The notes below the pieces were generated by a model, which did not search any database, was not told the origin of the DNA, and worked only from the letters and a program-made list of their open reading frames with translations. 64,000 nt of DNA, taken from NCBI GenBank assembly GCA_025506515.1, contig CM046454.1:31546465-31610464 (forward strand), given 5' to 3'. Below are positions 13,401 through 24,537 of this stretch, in pieces (within the stretch, counting starts at the first letter, position 1; the number at the start of each line of letters is the position of its first letter). A program made the position numbers and the translations under genes. This DNA comes from Flaveria trinervia (lineage: Eukaryota > Streptophyta > Magnoliopsida > Asterales > Asteraceae).

Positions 13401-13846
13401 TTTGAAGCTAAGCATACATTTACCATGTGAAAGATAAGTTTTTCAGCATCATGGAAATGTTTCTTCAGAATAGTTGTAGCCCGAAGATCACCTTCATACC
13501 CATTATTGATAAAGGACATATCCATTATGCCCTTTGGGTATTCAGTCACAGTGGTGGAGTCATGTAAGTGTAATGCCTGACGAATGATGTCGGCTGTAAC
13601 AACCACTGGTTTCTGGTTGACGAGGGACCGAACAGAGATTTGGCCGGTAGACTCATCAGTATGAACAAAAACATTTGACCAGAATTGACTGAGAGATTCA
13701 GGGTAGATGGTCGGATTCAAGAGAAAGGCTGTGCGATATGGGGAATCCATCATTAGGTCAATGGCATTATCAAATTTGTTCCAGAAAGCCGACTTGGTAA
13801 GGTATGCAACGCAGTTGTGTCGTGGTTTTAGGCTCATGGTTGCCAT
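10495..13846 (-). pseudogene. Copia accessory ORF downstream of pol (about 1,120 codons, broken)
   Basis: The reading starts at the ATG at 13846 (MATMSLKPRHN) and ends at the stop at 10495. It is interrupted by a frameshift near 13241, a frameshift near 12735 and an in-frame TAA at about 11056, but aligns end to end with the plus-strand copy at 56625-59986. Visible parts in order are an N-terminal globular region of about 260 residues (motifs YPESLSQFWSN, ADIIRQALHLHD); a Pro/Ser/Thr-rich linker; a short coiled-coil-like stretch (EAEVSKLQELLAKK); a Lys/Arg-rich segment that could act as a nuclear signal; a mostly helical region rich in Lys and Glu; a second Pro-rich linker; an RRRRR stretch followed by acidic residues; and a C-terminal region of about 180 residues. 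I see no signal peptide or membrane segment, so an envelope role is not supported. From memory, related ORFs occur in Asteraceae Copia elements. Function unknown. Confidence 0.75.
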
Positions 13847-14698
13847 TTTTGAATGTATGAAGGTCAGAAGAACGGCTAATGGAACGTTTGAGAAGAAGAC
13901 AGGTATTTATAGGGTTGGGATAGGAAAAGGCTGAAAGAAAACTACTAAAGGTTTTGGTGTGGTCATCAGCTGTTTGAAACTACTGATGATGTGGTATTAC
14001 CCTTCAGAGGTTTAAAACGACTGACAGTGGTGGTGTTGTCATCAGTTGTTATAAAACAACTGAAGACTTGGTTTGACCATCAGACGTTGAAACAGCTGAA
14101 GTCTTGGTGTTAACCATCAGTAGTTGTGAAACTACTGAAGGTCTTGGTTTTGACTTCAAATGATGTAAACTAAGGACTTGGTGTTTGTCATCAGTAGTTG
14201 TGAAACTACTGAAGACAGTGGTTTTGTCATCAGTTGTTGTAAACAGCTGAAGACTTGGTGTTAGTCTTTAGTAGTTGTAAACTACTGAAGACATAGTTTT
14301 GGCTTCAGTTGTTTTAATGAAACAGTAGTTGCATAAACGACTGAAGAGAAATTTCTCATCAGTTGTTTTCGTCAATTCATAGCTTTTCAGCTGTTTCAGT
14401 CTGACCTCCACACTTACTCATCAGACTTAGATCTGAGTTTCAGACGTTTCATTGGTCATCAGTACTTATCTGCATTTCTGACATCAGTAGTTGTAGCTAC
14501 ATCAGCTGTTGTGACTACATTAGCTGTTGTAACTACATTAGCTGTTTTAACAAATAAAGTACTTGAGTATTGAGAAGTTACTTAAGCTCCAGTAGTTTTA
14601 AAAACTTCTGAAGGGAGGATAACTTCAGTACTTATATATGACAATAATAAACTAATGATCATCAGTACTTGTGAGCTGAGATCATCAGTAGTTGTCAC
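13847..14698 (-). other. pol-accessory ORF spacer with short palindromes
   Basis: There is no coding sequence in this 852 bp. It is packed with TCAGTAGTT and AACTACTGA words, several of which pair as near-perfect palindromes with 9-bp arms and a 4-bp loop (14117-14138, 14191-14212). The same vocabulary occurs in the LTRs and in the plus-strand spacer at 55894-56624. The part nearest the accessory ORF holds the TATA box. Confidence 0.75.
13904..13911 (-). promoter_or_regulatory. TATA box of the Copia accessory ORF
   Basis: On the minus strand TATAAATA starts 65 bp before the accessory ORF ATG, followed by a pyrimidine-rich stretch. The plus-strand copy has the same box 66 bp before its ATG (56559-56566), within a shared CCCTATAAATACCTGTC block. 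Conservation of sequence and spacing suggests an internal promoter for a separate transcript. Confidence 0.6.
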
Positions 14699-16640
14699 TT
14701 ATTCTAGCTGCAGCATACCAAGCCTTAGCACTAGGTTTTGGAAAGTTGTGCTATCCAAGGGCTTAGTGAAAATGTCTGCAAGCTCATCAGCACTAGGAAC
14801 AAATTTTGGATCAATCAGACCTTTTTCAAAACAATCTCTAATAAAATGGTGTCTGATTTCAATATGTTTAGTCCTAGAGTGCTGGACAGGATTCTTGACA
14901 ATACAAAGAGCTGAAGAGCTGTCCATTAACAATGGGGTCTTAGTCTCTATTATGCCATAATTCAATAATTGGTTTTGAAGCCAGAGTACCTGAGATGTAC
15001 AGCTTGCAGCAGCAATGTACTCTGCTTCAGCAGTTGATGTAGCAACTGAGGTCTGCTTCTTACTTTGCCAAGAAATCAAGCAGTTGCCTAAGAATTGGCA
15101 TCCTCCAGAAGTGGACTTTCTAGTCAACTTACACCCTGCATAGTCACTGTCAGAAAAAAGAACTAATTTACCAGAATGTCTAGTAGAATACCATAAACCT
15201 AGAGATGGAGTGCCTTGCAGATATCTAAAGATCCTCTTGACTGCAATCAAATGAGACTCCTTAGGTGCAGCCTGAAATCTAGCACAAACACATGTAGCAA
15301 ACATAATATCTAGTCTAGAAGCTGTTAAGTACATCAAGGACCCAATCATACATCTGTAAAGTGTTTCATTAACCACTTTACCTTTCTGATCTGTATCCAG
15401 TTGTGTGGTGTTGTACATGGGAGTAGAACAGGGCTTATAGTTTTGTAAATCTCACTTTTCCAAAAGATCTTTTGTGTATTTGGACTGATGAATGAAAATT
15501 CCATCAGCCTTTGTTTGATTTGCAAACCCAGAAAGAACTGTAATTCTCCCATGGCACTCATTTCAAACTTCTGTTGCATCAACTTTGTAAAGGCATCACA
15601 CAACTGTGGATCAGAGGATGCAAAAATAATATCATCTACATAAATTTGAACAAGTAGATTATGCTACCTAACTTTCTTAATGAATAAAGTCTTATCTATG
15701 GAGCCTCTAGTGAAATTATTTTCCAGAAGAATGTTTGATAATGTCTCATACCAGGCTCTAGGAGCTTGTTTCAACCCATAGAGAGCCTTATCAAGCTTAT
15801 ACACCCAATTAGGATGTTTATTGTCCTCAAAACCTGGGGGTTGACATACATAAATCTCTTCTTTAATTTTCCCATACAAAAATGCACTTTTGACATCCAT
15901 TTGAAAAACTTTAAGGTTGTGATAAGCAGCATAAGCTAAAAACAATCGAATTGCTTCCGGTCTGGCTACAGGGGTAAAGGTTTCATTATAATCAATACCT
16001 TCCTCTTGTGAAAACCCCTGTACAACCAGTCTGGCCTTGTTCTTAACAATAAGCCCATTTTCATCAGTTTTGTTCCTAAACACCCATTTAGTGCCTATTG
16101 CACACTTACCTGGAGGTAGAGGAACCAATACCCACACTTGCTGTTTCTTGAACTGAAGAAGCTCAAGCTGCATGGCTTCAACCCATCCATTGTCCCTTAA
16201 AGCAATGTGATAGTTCTTTGGCTCTTGCTGACTAATGAAGAGAGCATAGAAGCAGAAATTTGACAATTGACTTCTTGTTGACACGCTAGCATTGATATCA
16301 CCAATGATTTGAGACATAGGGTGATTCTTCAGATCTTGGTACACAATAAGATCTGTGCAAGTGTTTGTAGCAGGCTCAGCAGCAACAGATGGTGATGGTG
16401 AAGCATTTCCTTGAAACCAATCAGTAGATGGTAATTCAAAGGAAGTTGAAGTTGTAGAAATCTCATCAGCATTTGTTGTGGATTGTGCTACTGGAGCTAC
16501 AGGAACATCAAGTCTAGCTGAATCAGGTAGTTGATCACTAAACTTGAAAAGGTGATTACTGATATCATCATCATCATCAGTAACACCAGATGGATGACTA
16601 GTTATAGAAGATGATGGATTCATATGATCTGCAACTATGA
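14699..16640 (-). pseudogene. Copia pol fragment (RT and RNase H; 5' part missing)
   Basis: In element sense the fragment starts inside the linker between integrase and reverse transcriptase. It continues through RT (EAMQLELLQFKKQQVW, GTKWVFRNK, ARLVVQGFSQEEGIDY, QMDVKSAFLYGKI, YGLKQAPRAWYE), the YVDD active site at 15631-15642 and RNase H (SDSDYAGC, STAEAEYIAAASC), ending at DIFTKPLD...LQLE with a stop at 14699. An in-frame TAG falls just upstream of YVDD near 15662, and there are frameshifts between about 15420 and 15540. Family motifs are Ty1/Copia, closest by eye to SIRE/Maximus types. It cannot encode an active polymerase as written. Confidence 0.88.
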
Positions 16641-16702
16641 AACTATTTAACACGAGAATTTAAATAAGTTTTACTTCTATTTTAATCATAACCATGCAAC
16701 TA
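16641..16702. repeat. Satellite fragment between Copia truncation and solo LTR
   Basis: This 62-bp piece (aacacgagaatttaaataag...accatgcaacta) is a normal internal segment of the satellite unit and matches the sequence just left of the LTR at 7327. The Copia-satellite junction lies within 16637-16648. The last five bases, aacta, are the left copy of a TSD. Confidence 0.88.
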
Positions 16703-18613
16703 TGTAAGGCCCCATTCCCGGGACGCTTACAGCTGGGTTCTCATCGCTCATAAAACGTATAATTTCATTTGTATTTCATAAATCGCAGCGGAAAACTAAA
16801 ACAATCTTTCATTTCCATGTAAATGTTTTTGCATGTTAATACAATATTCATTACAAAATAGCTTGTTCGCATTACAATGCAAAAACATTAATCAAAAGAA
16901 TGCCATCCCAAAAGAGCTGAGTAGCTTCACGGTGTGCCATCCTCAGCAAACATTACCTGCCAACTGGAAAAAATATAAAAAGTCAGCGTTGCTGAGTGAG
17001 TTATAGTTTTATTACAAAACATACTTTACTTTCATATAAAACCATTCGTTACTTTTACATGATCACACATCGTACGTACACATAGATAATATCATTATTA
17101 TCTTCATTCATTCATTCATTCATTCTTTGTGACTTTACTTGTGCATCAGACATCATCCGTACCAATACCATGTGCTACACCCCGGTTAGTCGTAGCTACC
17201 GGCCGAAGTCAATAAATGAATAGCTAAATGTATGCCACGGTACTAGGAGTAACCATCAGTCTTAGCTACTGGGCCGAAGTCAATAAATGAACAGCTAAAC
17301 GTATGCCACAGTACTAGGGGTGAGCGGTAGAGGTTCTACATTAAGGGTCAATCACAAAGAAGGACCCGTTATCTGATGCGTGCAAGACGTTTCATTCGTT
17401 CTTTAATGCATGCATTCATCATCGTCTTCCTCTTTCATTATCTTTCACTTTACGTTACATAATACTTCGTTCATTCATTAACATAACATGTAAGTTATGG
17501 GGAAAGATATACATACATCATAACAACGAACATAACACACAGAGTCATCAATATCATACAGGGCAACACCATACATACATAGCGTGCATAAACTTGCAAC
17601 ATCATCATCATCATGCCCAACATGCTTTCTAAGGCCTCAAGCATCATCTTACATGCTCTTATGGGGACCTTTACGTCAAAACTTACATCTGCACTTTCCC
17701 TCGAAAGTCAGAAGTCAATCTATACCTTCCTTGGGTACAACAACCCTATTCGGGCGTATGAACACCCTTCAGTCGCATGGCCTCCATGCGACTGAACATC
17801 ATGCGAATGAACTAATACGGATGAACACCTATGGGAATGAACATCCAGTCGTGCGAATGGACGATGTGGATGGACCTCATGCCAATAGGATTAATGCGGA
17901 TGAGCACTTATGCGACTGGACCTTCAGTCGCATGACCCCATGCGACTGGCCCTTCAATCGTGCGAATGGACATTCAATCGTGAGAATGGACCCCAATCGC
18001 ACCCTAATCGGCCATATGGCCTCCATTCGGCCTCCAATCGGCCGCCTAGCCCTAACAGATGCAGAATGCAGTTCATCCCTCTGCAGCCGAGGGTTTTCGG
18101 CCTCCAAACTCATCTAAACCCATTTTAAGCCTAAATCGACCCTCCTAAACCTTAGGAATGCATACCATAACACCATTCAAGCACACACAAGCTCACAATC
18201 AAGCCACAAACGCATCATACATACACATACACATACACAAACGGGTCAACATACACACACTCAAAAACCTGATTTTAGATGTTTTCCAGCCCCAAAATCG
18301 TTTGAAAACAAGTAAAAGTGGGGTTCTAGAACTCACACAAACGAGCACAATGTTAAGGGCTTCGATTTGGCTTGCTTCACGATGATTTTGGCGACCCGAA
18401 ACCGGCACTTTTCCTCTTTTTCTCTTCTTCCTCTCTCTCCCCTTTCTTTGGCTGATTTGTGAGTGTGGGGGAGAGGGTAAGCGCTTCCCTCTCCCTTATA
18501 TACTTCCCCTCACCCGACTTTCTTTCGTTGGCGAGTTTGGTCCCTCGACTTTTGGACTTTATTTTCTATTCTTTCTTCACCGGCTTCGAAATAATAAATA
18601 TTCGGGTGTTACA
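16703..18613 (-). mobile_element. Solo LTR of Gypsy subfamily B
   Basis: A complete 1,911-bp LTR in minus orientation is bounded by TSD aacta (16698-16702 and 18614-18618) and lies in satellite on both sides. It has no internal sequence, as expected from recombination between the two LTRs of a full element. Internal landmarks match the other B LTRs: TATA-like box 18495-18503, donor-like block 18331-18336 and acceptor-like block near 16966. The duplicated bases restore an uninterrupted satellite unit when the LTR is removed. ORFs at 17584-18128 overlap the minisatellite and are spurious. Confidence 0.92.
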
Positions 18614-21251
18614 AACTAAAGATTGGAGCATCAATTATAGCAAAAAGCTTAACTATATACATGGGAAATTAACAAGTTACAAACAAACATTAAACGACAC
18701 TAGTTCTAGCATGGACAGCTTTTGCTTATTGTAATAACCATATATTCAATGGAATTTTGATTCTCTTGCCTTCTAAACACACTCTCGAACCAATCAAGTC
18801 AAATGTGATTATAATCTTCATTGGAATCACATTAATCCATAACACATGGAACATAGGATCTATTGTATAATCGAAACCAAAACTATACAAGACACCACAC
18901 AAACACCCTTAAAATTAACCCACTTCTGCCCAAAACATATCCATAACACTTCACAACCAACTTCAGACATTATTGCCTCAAACATCCAATGAATTAATCC
19001 AAATGACAACTATCGATCAATGAATTCCTCTTTCGAAATCAAGGGAATGAAACGAGGTGCAAATGACTAATAACGTACTTGTATATCACTAGAAAAGAAG
19101 AGAGATTATAATTACAGTGGAAACAAATCTAATGAAATGTCAAACGAGAACCGTAATGTGTGATTGGTTAAAAAGAAATCAAATCAAGTTAACACGAGAA
19201 TTGAAATAAGTTTTACTTCTATTTTAATAATAACCGAGCAACTAAAGATTGGAGCATCAATTATTTAAAAAAGCTTAACTATATACATGGAAATTAACAA
19301 GTTACAAACAAACATTAAACGACACTAGTTCTAGCATGGCTAGCTTTTGCTTTTTTAATAACCATATATTCAATGGAATTTTGATTCTCTTGCCTTCTAA
19401 TCACAGTCTCGAACCAATCAAATCAATTTGATTATAATGTTCATTGGAATCACATTAAATTATCACACATGGAACATAGGATCTATTGTTTAATCGAAAC
19501 CAAAACTATACAAGCCACCACACAAACACCCTTAAAATTAACCAGTTCTGCCCAAAACTTATCCATAACACTTCACAACCAACTTTACACATTATTTCGT
19601 GAAACATCCATTGAATTAATCTAAATGACAACTATTGATCGATGAATTCCTCTTTCGAAATCAAGGGAATGAAACAAGGTGCAAATGACCATTAAAGTAC
19701 TTGTATCTCACTAGAAAAGAAGAGAGATTATAATTACAGTGGAAACAAATATAATGATACGTCAAACGAGAAACGTAATGTGTGATTGGTTAAAAAGAAA
19801 TCAAATCAAGTTAACACGAGCATTTAAATAAGTTTTGCTTGTATTTTAATCATAATCGTGCAAATAAAGTTTGCCGCATCAATTATTTAAAAAAGCTTAA
19901 CTATATACATGGGAAATGAACAAGTTACAAACAAACATTAAACGACACTAGTTCTAGCAAAGACAGCTTTTGCTTATTGTAATAACAATAAATTCAATGG
20001 AATTTTGACATTCTAGCCTTCTAAACACACTATTGTACCAATCAAATCAAATATGATCATAACGTTCATTGGAATCACATTAATTGATCACACATGGAAC
20101 ATAGGATCTATTGTTTAATCGAAACAAAAACTAAATAAGACACCACACGAAACACCCTTAAAATTAACCCAGTTCTGCCCAAAACTTATCTATAACACTT
20201 CACAACCAACTTTAGACATTATCTCGTCAAACATCCATTGAATTAATCTAAATGACAACTATCGATCAATGAATTCCTCTTTCGAAAATAAGGGAATGAA
20301 ATGAGGTGCAAATGACCATTAAAGTACTTTTATCTCACTAGAATAGAAGAGAGATTATAATTACAGTGGAAACAAATCTAATGTAATGTCAAACGAGAAA
20401 CGTAATCTGTGATTGGTTAAAAAGAAATCAAATAAAGTTAACACGAGCATTTAAATAAGTTTTTCTTGTATTTTAATCATAATCGTGCAAATTAAGTTTG
20501 CCGCATCAATTATTTAAAAAAGCTTAACTATATACATGGGAAATGAACAAGTTAGAAATAAACGTTAAACGACACCAGTTCCCAAATGGATTGCTTTTGC
20601 TTTTTGTAATAACCATAAATTCAATGGAATTTTGATTCTCTAGCCTTCTAAACACACTCTCGAACCAATCAAATCAAAATTGTATAATGTTCATTGGAAA
20701 GACATTAATCGATGACTCACGGAAGACAGGATCTATTTTAAATCGAAACCAAAACTAAACACGGCACCACACGAAACACCCTTAAAATTAACCCACTTCT
20801 GCCCAAAACTTATCCATAACACTTCACAACCAACTTTTGACTTTATTGCCTCAAACATCCAATGAGTTAATCTAAATGACAACTATCGATCAACGAATTC
20901 CTCTTTCGAAATCAAGGGAATGAAACGAGGTGCAAATGACTAGTAAAGTACTTGTATTTCACTAGAAAAGAAGAGATATTATAATTACAGTGGAAACAAA
21001 TCTAATGAAATGTCAAACGAGAAGCGTAATGTGTGATGGTTAAAAAGAAATCAAATCAAGTTAACACGAGCATTTAAATAAGTTTTACTTGTATTTTCAT
21101 CATAATCGTGCAACAAAAGATTGGAGCATCAATTATTTAAAAAAGCTTAACTATATACATGGGAAAGGAACAAGTTACAAACAAAGATTGGTGCATCAAT
21201 TATTTAAAAAAGCTTAACTAACACGAGCATTTAAATAAGTTTTACTTGTAT
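18614..21251. repeat. Satellite array, block 2a
   Basis: About 4.2 units with anchors near 18716, 19341, 19966 and 20590. The right end is rearranged: at about 21180-21251 a piece of one unit (agattggtgcatcaattatt) runs directly into another (aacacgagcatttaaataag), leaving a shortened unit before an LTR tail. No gene is visible. Confidence 0.9.
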
Positions 21252-21341
21252 TTTCGTTGGCGAGTTTGGTCCCTCGACTTTTGGACTTATTTTCTTTTCT
21301 TTCTTCACCGGCTTCAAAATAATAAATATTCGGGTGTTACA
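21252..21341 (-). mobile_element. 90-bp tail of a Gypsy B LTR embedded in the satellite
   Basis: The sequence from tttcgttggcgag to gggtgttaca matches the last 90 bp, in window direction, of the B LTRs. It is followed by aactaaagattgg exactly as at 18613/18614. The left side is fused to satellite at ttacttgtatttt. It is a truncated copy of the same LTR-satellite junction as the solo LTR, not an independent insertion. Confidence 0.87.
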
Positions 21342-21780
21342 AACTAAAGATTGGAGCATCAATTATTTAAAAAAGCTTAACTATATACATGGGAAATTAA
21401 CAAGTTACAAACAAACATTAAACGACACTAGTTCTAGCATGGATAGCTTTTGCTTTTTATAATAACCATATATTCAATGGAATTTTGATTCTCTTGCCTT
21501 CTAAACACACTCTCGAACCAATCAAATCAAATGTGATTATAATGTTCATTGGAATCGCATTAAATGATCACACATGGAACATTGGATCTATTGTTTAATC
21601 GAAACCAAAACTATACAAGACACCACACGAAACACCCTTAAAACTAACCCACTTCTGCCCAAAACATATCCATAACACTTCACAACCAACTTCAAACATT
21701 ATTGCCTCGAACATCCAATTAATTAATCTAAATGACAGCTATCAATCAATGAATCCTCTTTCGAAATCAAGGGAATGAAA
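21342..21780. repeat. Satellite array, block 2b
   Basis: Part of one unit, resuming at aactaaagattgg and ending gggaatgaaa. The final tgaaa (21776-21780) is the left TSD of the tandem Gypsy element; the unit resumes in register after 38918. Confidence 0.92.
21776..21780. other. Left target-site duplication tgaaa of the tandem Gypsy element
   Basis: The five bases tgaaa precede the first LTR and recur at 38919-38923 right after the third LTR. Together they rebuild the satellite string gggaatgaaacgaggtg. Confidence 0.92.
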
Positions 21781-24189
21781 TGTAACACCCGGATCTTTCA
21801 TTTATTTAAATAAAGAGAGAATAAAGTGAAGAATAAGGGGGAAAAGATATTTAACCCAAGTTGAAGGGTAAAAAGTGCCAAAAGGACAAAAAGGGTTGAA
21901 AATTTGGTGTAAAGTGGGCATGGCCGCCCACTACTTTCCCACAACTCTCAATTCAGCAGAATTCTAGAGAGAGAAAGTGCAGAATTCGGATTTTTGAAGA
22001 AAGGAGGGCTGAATAAGTGAATTCAAGGTAAGAAACCCGAAATTTTAAGTGTTTGAAGCTGGCCTTATCTCGTTTGTGTGCTTATATGTGTTTGCCTGTG
22101 TTCGGGTGTGTGTTTTAGTGAGTTTTTAGGCGGTTGAACTCAAATTCAGACGAGTTGGAAGAAGTCCTGCTCAAGAGCTGTTAAGGTGAGTTCTAGAACC
22201 CCTCATTTACATGTTTTCAAATGATTTTAGGGCTAGAAATACAAATCTATATGTTTTACTGATCTGGGTCTCGGACCCGTATGTTTTTCATGCGTGTTTG
22301 ACGATGTTATGTGTATATGTTGAATTCAAGGGCTTAGAAGGTAAGATCTAAGCTTTGAATATGAAAATAGTGGTTTTAGTATGATTCTGCAGTTTTCAAT
22401 TCCGATTGGGTCACGTAAGGAATCTGCTTAAGCGTTGAAGACCAATGCGAATGCTTTAGGAACAAATGCGGATGAGTTAGGAGTTAATGCGGATGAGTAA
22501 TAAGCCAATGCGGGTGAGCATTTGGCTAAGTATAGTCAATGCAGATGAGTATATCAAATGTGGATGAGCATTCAGCCAAGTATAGCCAATGCGGATGAAC
22601 AAGGTATAGTTAATGCGGAAGAGTATAACCAATGCGGATGAGTAAATTTAGCTAAGTATAGGAAATGCGGATGAGTGAATTGGCTAAGTATAAGAAATGC
22701 GGAAGAGTATAACCAATGCGGATGAGTAAATTTAGCTAAGTATAGGAAATGCGGATGAGTGAATTGGCTAAGTATAAGAAATGCGGATGAGCATTGTTAC
22801 AAATGTGGGTGAGTATAACCAATGCGAATGAGTAAATTTGGCTAAGTATGGGAAATGCGGATGAACAACTGTGATCAATGCGGATGAACAGTAGGCAAAT
22901 GCGGATGGACTCTTAGAAAAAAAAATTATGACTTTTTGGAAAAAAAGTGGAAATGTAGGCCTTGACTTGGGAGGTTCCCGAGGGTTATGTAAGTTGACTT
23001 TTGAGGTCATAGATGTTACGTTGGACATGATGATGATGATGATGATGTTGCATGTTTATGCATGATATATGTTATGTATGTATGATGCCTTGCATGATGA
23101 TGTATGTATGATATGTTTATGTTCCTGATATTGATGTATGCTTATCTTTCCCGTGGCTTTACGTATGAATGAATGAATGAATGAACGTAATGGAAGTATT
23201 ATGTAACGTAAAGTGGAAGATAATGAAAGAGGAACCTAATGAATGAAAGAATGAATGCATGCATTAATGAAAGAACGTAACGAAAGACTTGCAAGCAAAT
23301 GTGTGGAGGTGCACACCTTAGCGGGTGTTAGCTCAACAATGTGCGGGTTAGCTACCCCGAAGGATGCACATTGGGGTCCAATCCTTGTGATTGACCAGAT
23401 GTATGGGATTTTCCGCTCTCCTCGGTGACTGAGCCAGCATGAGTGCACAACGATGGGGCATATGTAAGACCTCGGGCTCAGCACCAGCATGAGTGCACAA
23501 CGTTGGGGTGTAGCATATGGCACTGATCCAGATGAAAGTAAAGTAATAAGTGATGCGTGTACTTACCTCGGGTGACTGGGTCAGCATGAGTGCACAACGT
23601 TGGGGCAAATGTAAAACCTCGGACCCAGCACCAGCATGAGTGCACAACGTTGGGGTTAAGTACATGTCATCGAATGAAAGAATGAATGAAATATGAAAGC
23701 ACGTATGTAATGAACGTATGAATACGTTAATGAGTGATAAGAATGTAACATGCTAACAATGAGAATGAAATATATGAGAATGTTAATGAAGGTAAAGTTT
23801 ATATCTTTTGTGTATACGTATGATGCATGCACACACGAAAGTAATGTAAGGTTTAACGAAAGAAAAGTATGTTTTGTATAAAACTAGAATTCACTCAGCA
23901 ACGCTGACTTTTATGTGTTTCCAGTTGGCAGGTAAGGTTGCTGAGGATGGCACGGGGCGGCTGCTTAGTTATTTTTGGAGGGCATCTAGTTAATTAAAGG
24001 CTTTTGTGGTGTAATACAAGAATGTATTCTGAATTAATCAACAATGTATTATTTTGCAAAAGTTAATATAATTTAAATGAATGACAGTTGAATGTTTCAG
24101 CTGCTATGCTTTTGGTAATGATGGATAAAATTTTTATGTTACATGTGATGATTGACCAGCTGTGAGTGTCCCGGGAACGGGGCCTTACA
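21781..24189 (+). repeat. Gypsy A LTR 1 (2,409 bp)
   Basis: Begins TGTAACACCC and ends GGGGCCTTACA, followed by the primer-binding site. It contains a minisatellite of AATGCGGATGAG words (about 22435-22915), an ATG repeat near 23030, a GAATGAATGAATG tract near 23166, and four copies of CAGCATGAGTGCACAACG (23430-23650). It differs from LTRs 2 and 3 at roughly twenty positions over the first 1.3 kb, and has an extra minisatellite block of about 80 bp. Small minus-strand ORFs at 22768-23665 are spurious. Confidence 0.93.
22186..23924 (+). other. Candidate leader intron in Gypsy A LTR 1
   Basis: AAG|GTGAGT at 22183-22191 is a consensus donor. CTGAC at 23904-23908 followed by a T-rich run and TTTCCAG ending at 23924 is a consensus plant branch point and acceptor. 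The interval is about 1.74 kb and encloses the minisatellites. The equivalent spans in LTRs 2 and 3 are 29586-31285 and 36954-38655. A second donor-like CAG|GTAAGG follows a few bases after the acceptor. Confidence 0.45.
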
Positions 24190-24192
24190 AGT

Positions 24193-24205
24193 TGGTATCA
24201 GAGCC
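24193..24205 (+). other. Primer-binding site, first internal copy
   Basis: tggtatcagagcc lies three bases after the LTR end and is the usual plant initiator-Met-tRNA complement that primes minus-strand synthesis. Confidence 0.9.
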
Positions 24206-24537
24206 AAAGTTAAGTGAAATGGGTAAATTTTCAAAATAAACCTAATCTTAAACTGAGAATGGGACGGAAAGGGGATAGGATGCCAATCTGAGCAGTTGCG
24301 TGCCATCAGGTATTTTCGTTAAGTTAACCGGTTTTATGTGAGCATGGTATGTGTTATGTGATGTATGTAGATTTTTATACTGATATAGTCAGGACAGGTG
24401 ATACTCGGGGTGTGAAGAGTAAAGTAAGTGGCTAATCATAACTGGCCACTATAATTAGGGACTTACTGTACTTAACATAAACTGAGTTATTTCCTTGGAT
24501 GACCGTGTTAGTGTTTAAATCTATCAGTGTGTGTGAG
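24206..24537 (+). other. Untranslated leader, first internal copy
   Basis: These 332 bp lie between the primer-binding site and the gag ATG. No coding sequence or repeat is visible. The second copy is nearly identical. Confidence 0.6.

Larger units (their letters stand above)
9276..16640 (-). mobile_element. Truncated Copia element: 3' LTR, accessory ORF, 3' two-thirds of pol
   Basis: In element sense the order is a pol fragment (16640 to 14699), a spacer, an accessory ORF (13846 to 10495), a short 3' region with polypurine tract (10292-10305), and the 3' LTR (10291 to 9276). The 5' LTR, primer-binding site, gag, protease and most of integrase are missing: homology to the complete Copia element at 48616 stops near 16637-16648, where satellite sequence begins. 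It sits within the internal edge of the Gypsy B remnant at 7327-9275. No TSD can be read because one end is lost. The LTR and accessory ORF are clearly diverged from the plus-strand copy, so the two are separate members of a family. Confidence 0.88.

Noticed and set aside
22435..22915. CRISPR-like array of short repeats
   Set aside because: Repeats of about 12 bp with irregular gaps in a plant LTR. There is no fixed repeat-spacer geometry and no cas genes.
23236..23665. Minus-strand ORFs rich in CTHAG-type repeats in A LTRs (also 30596-31026 and 37967-38396)
   Set aside because: They are antisense readings of a four-copy LTR repeat and differ between LTRs through single-base indels.
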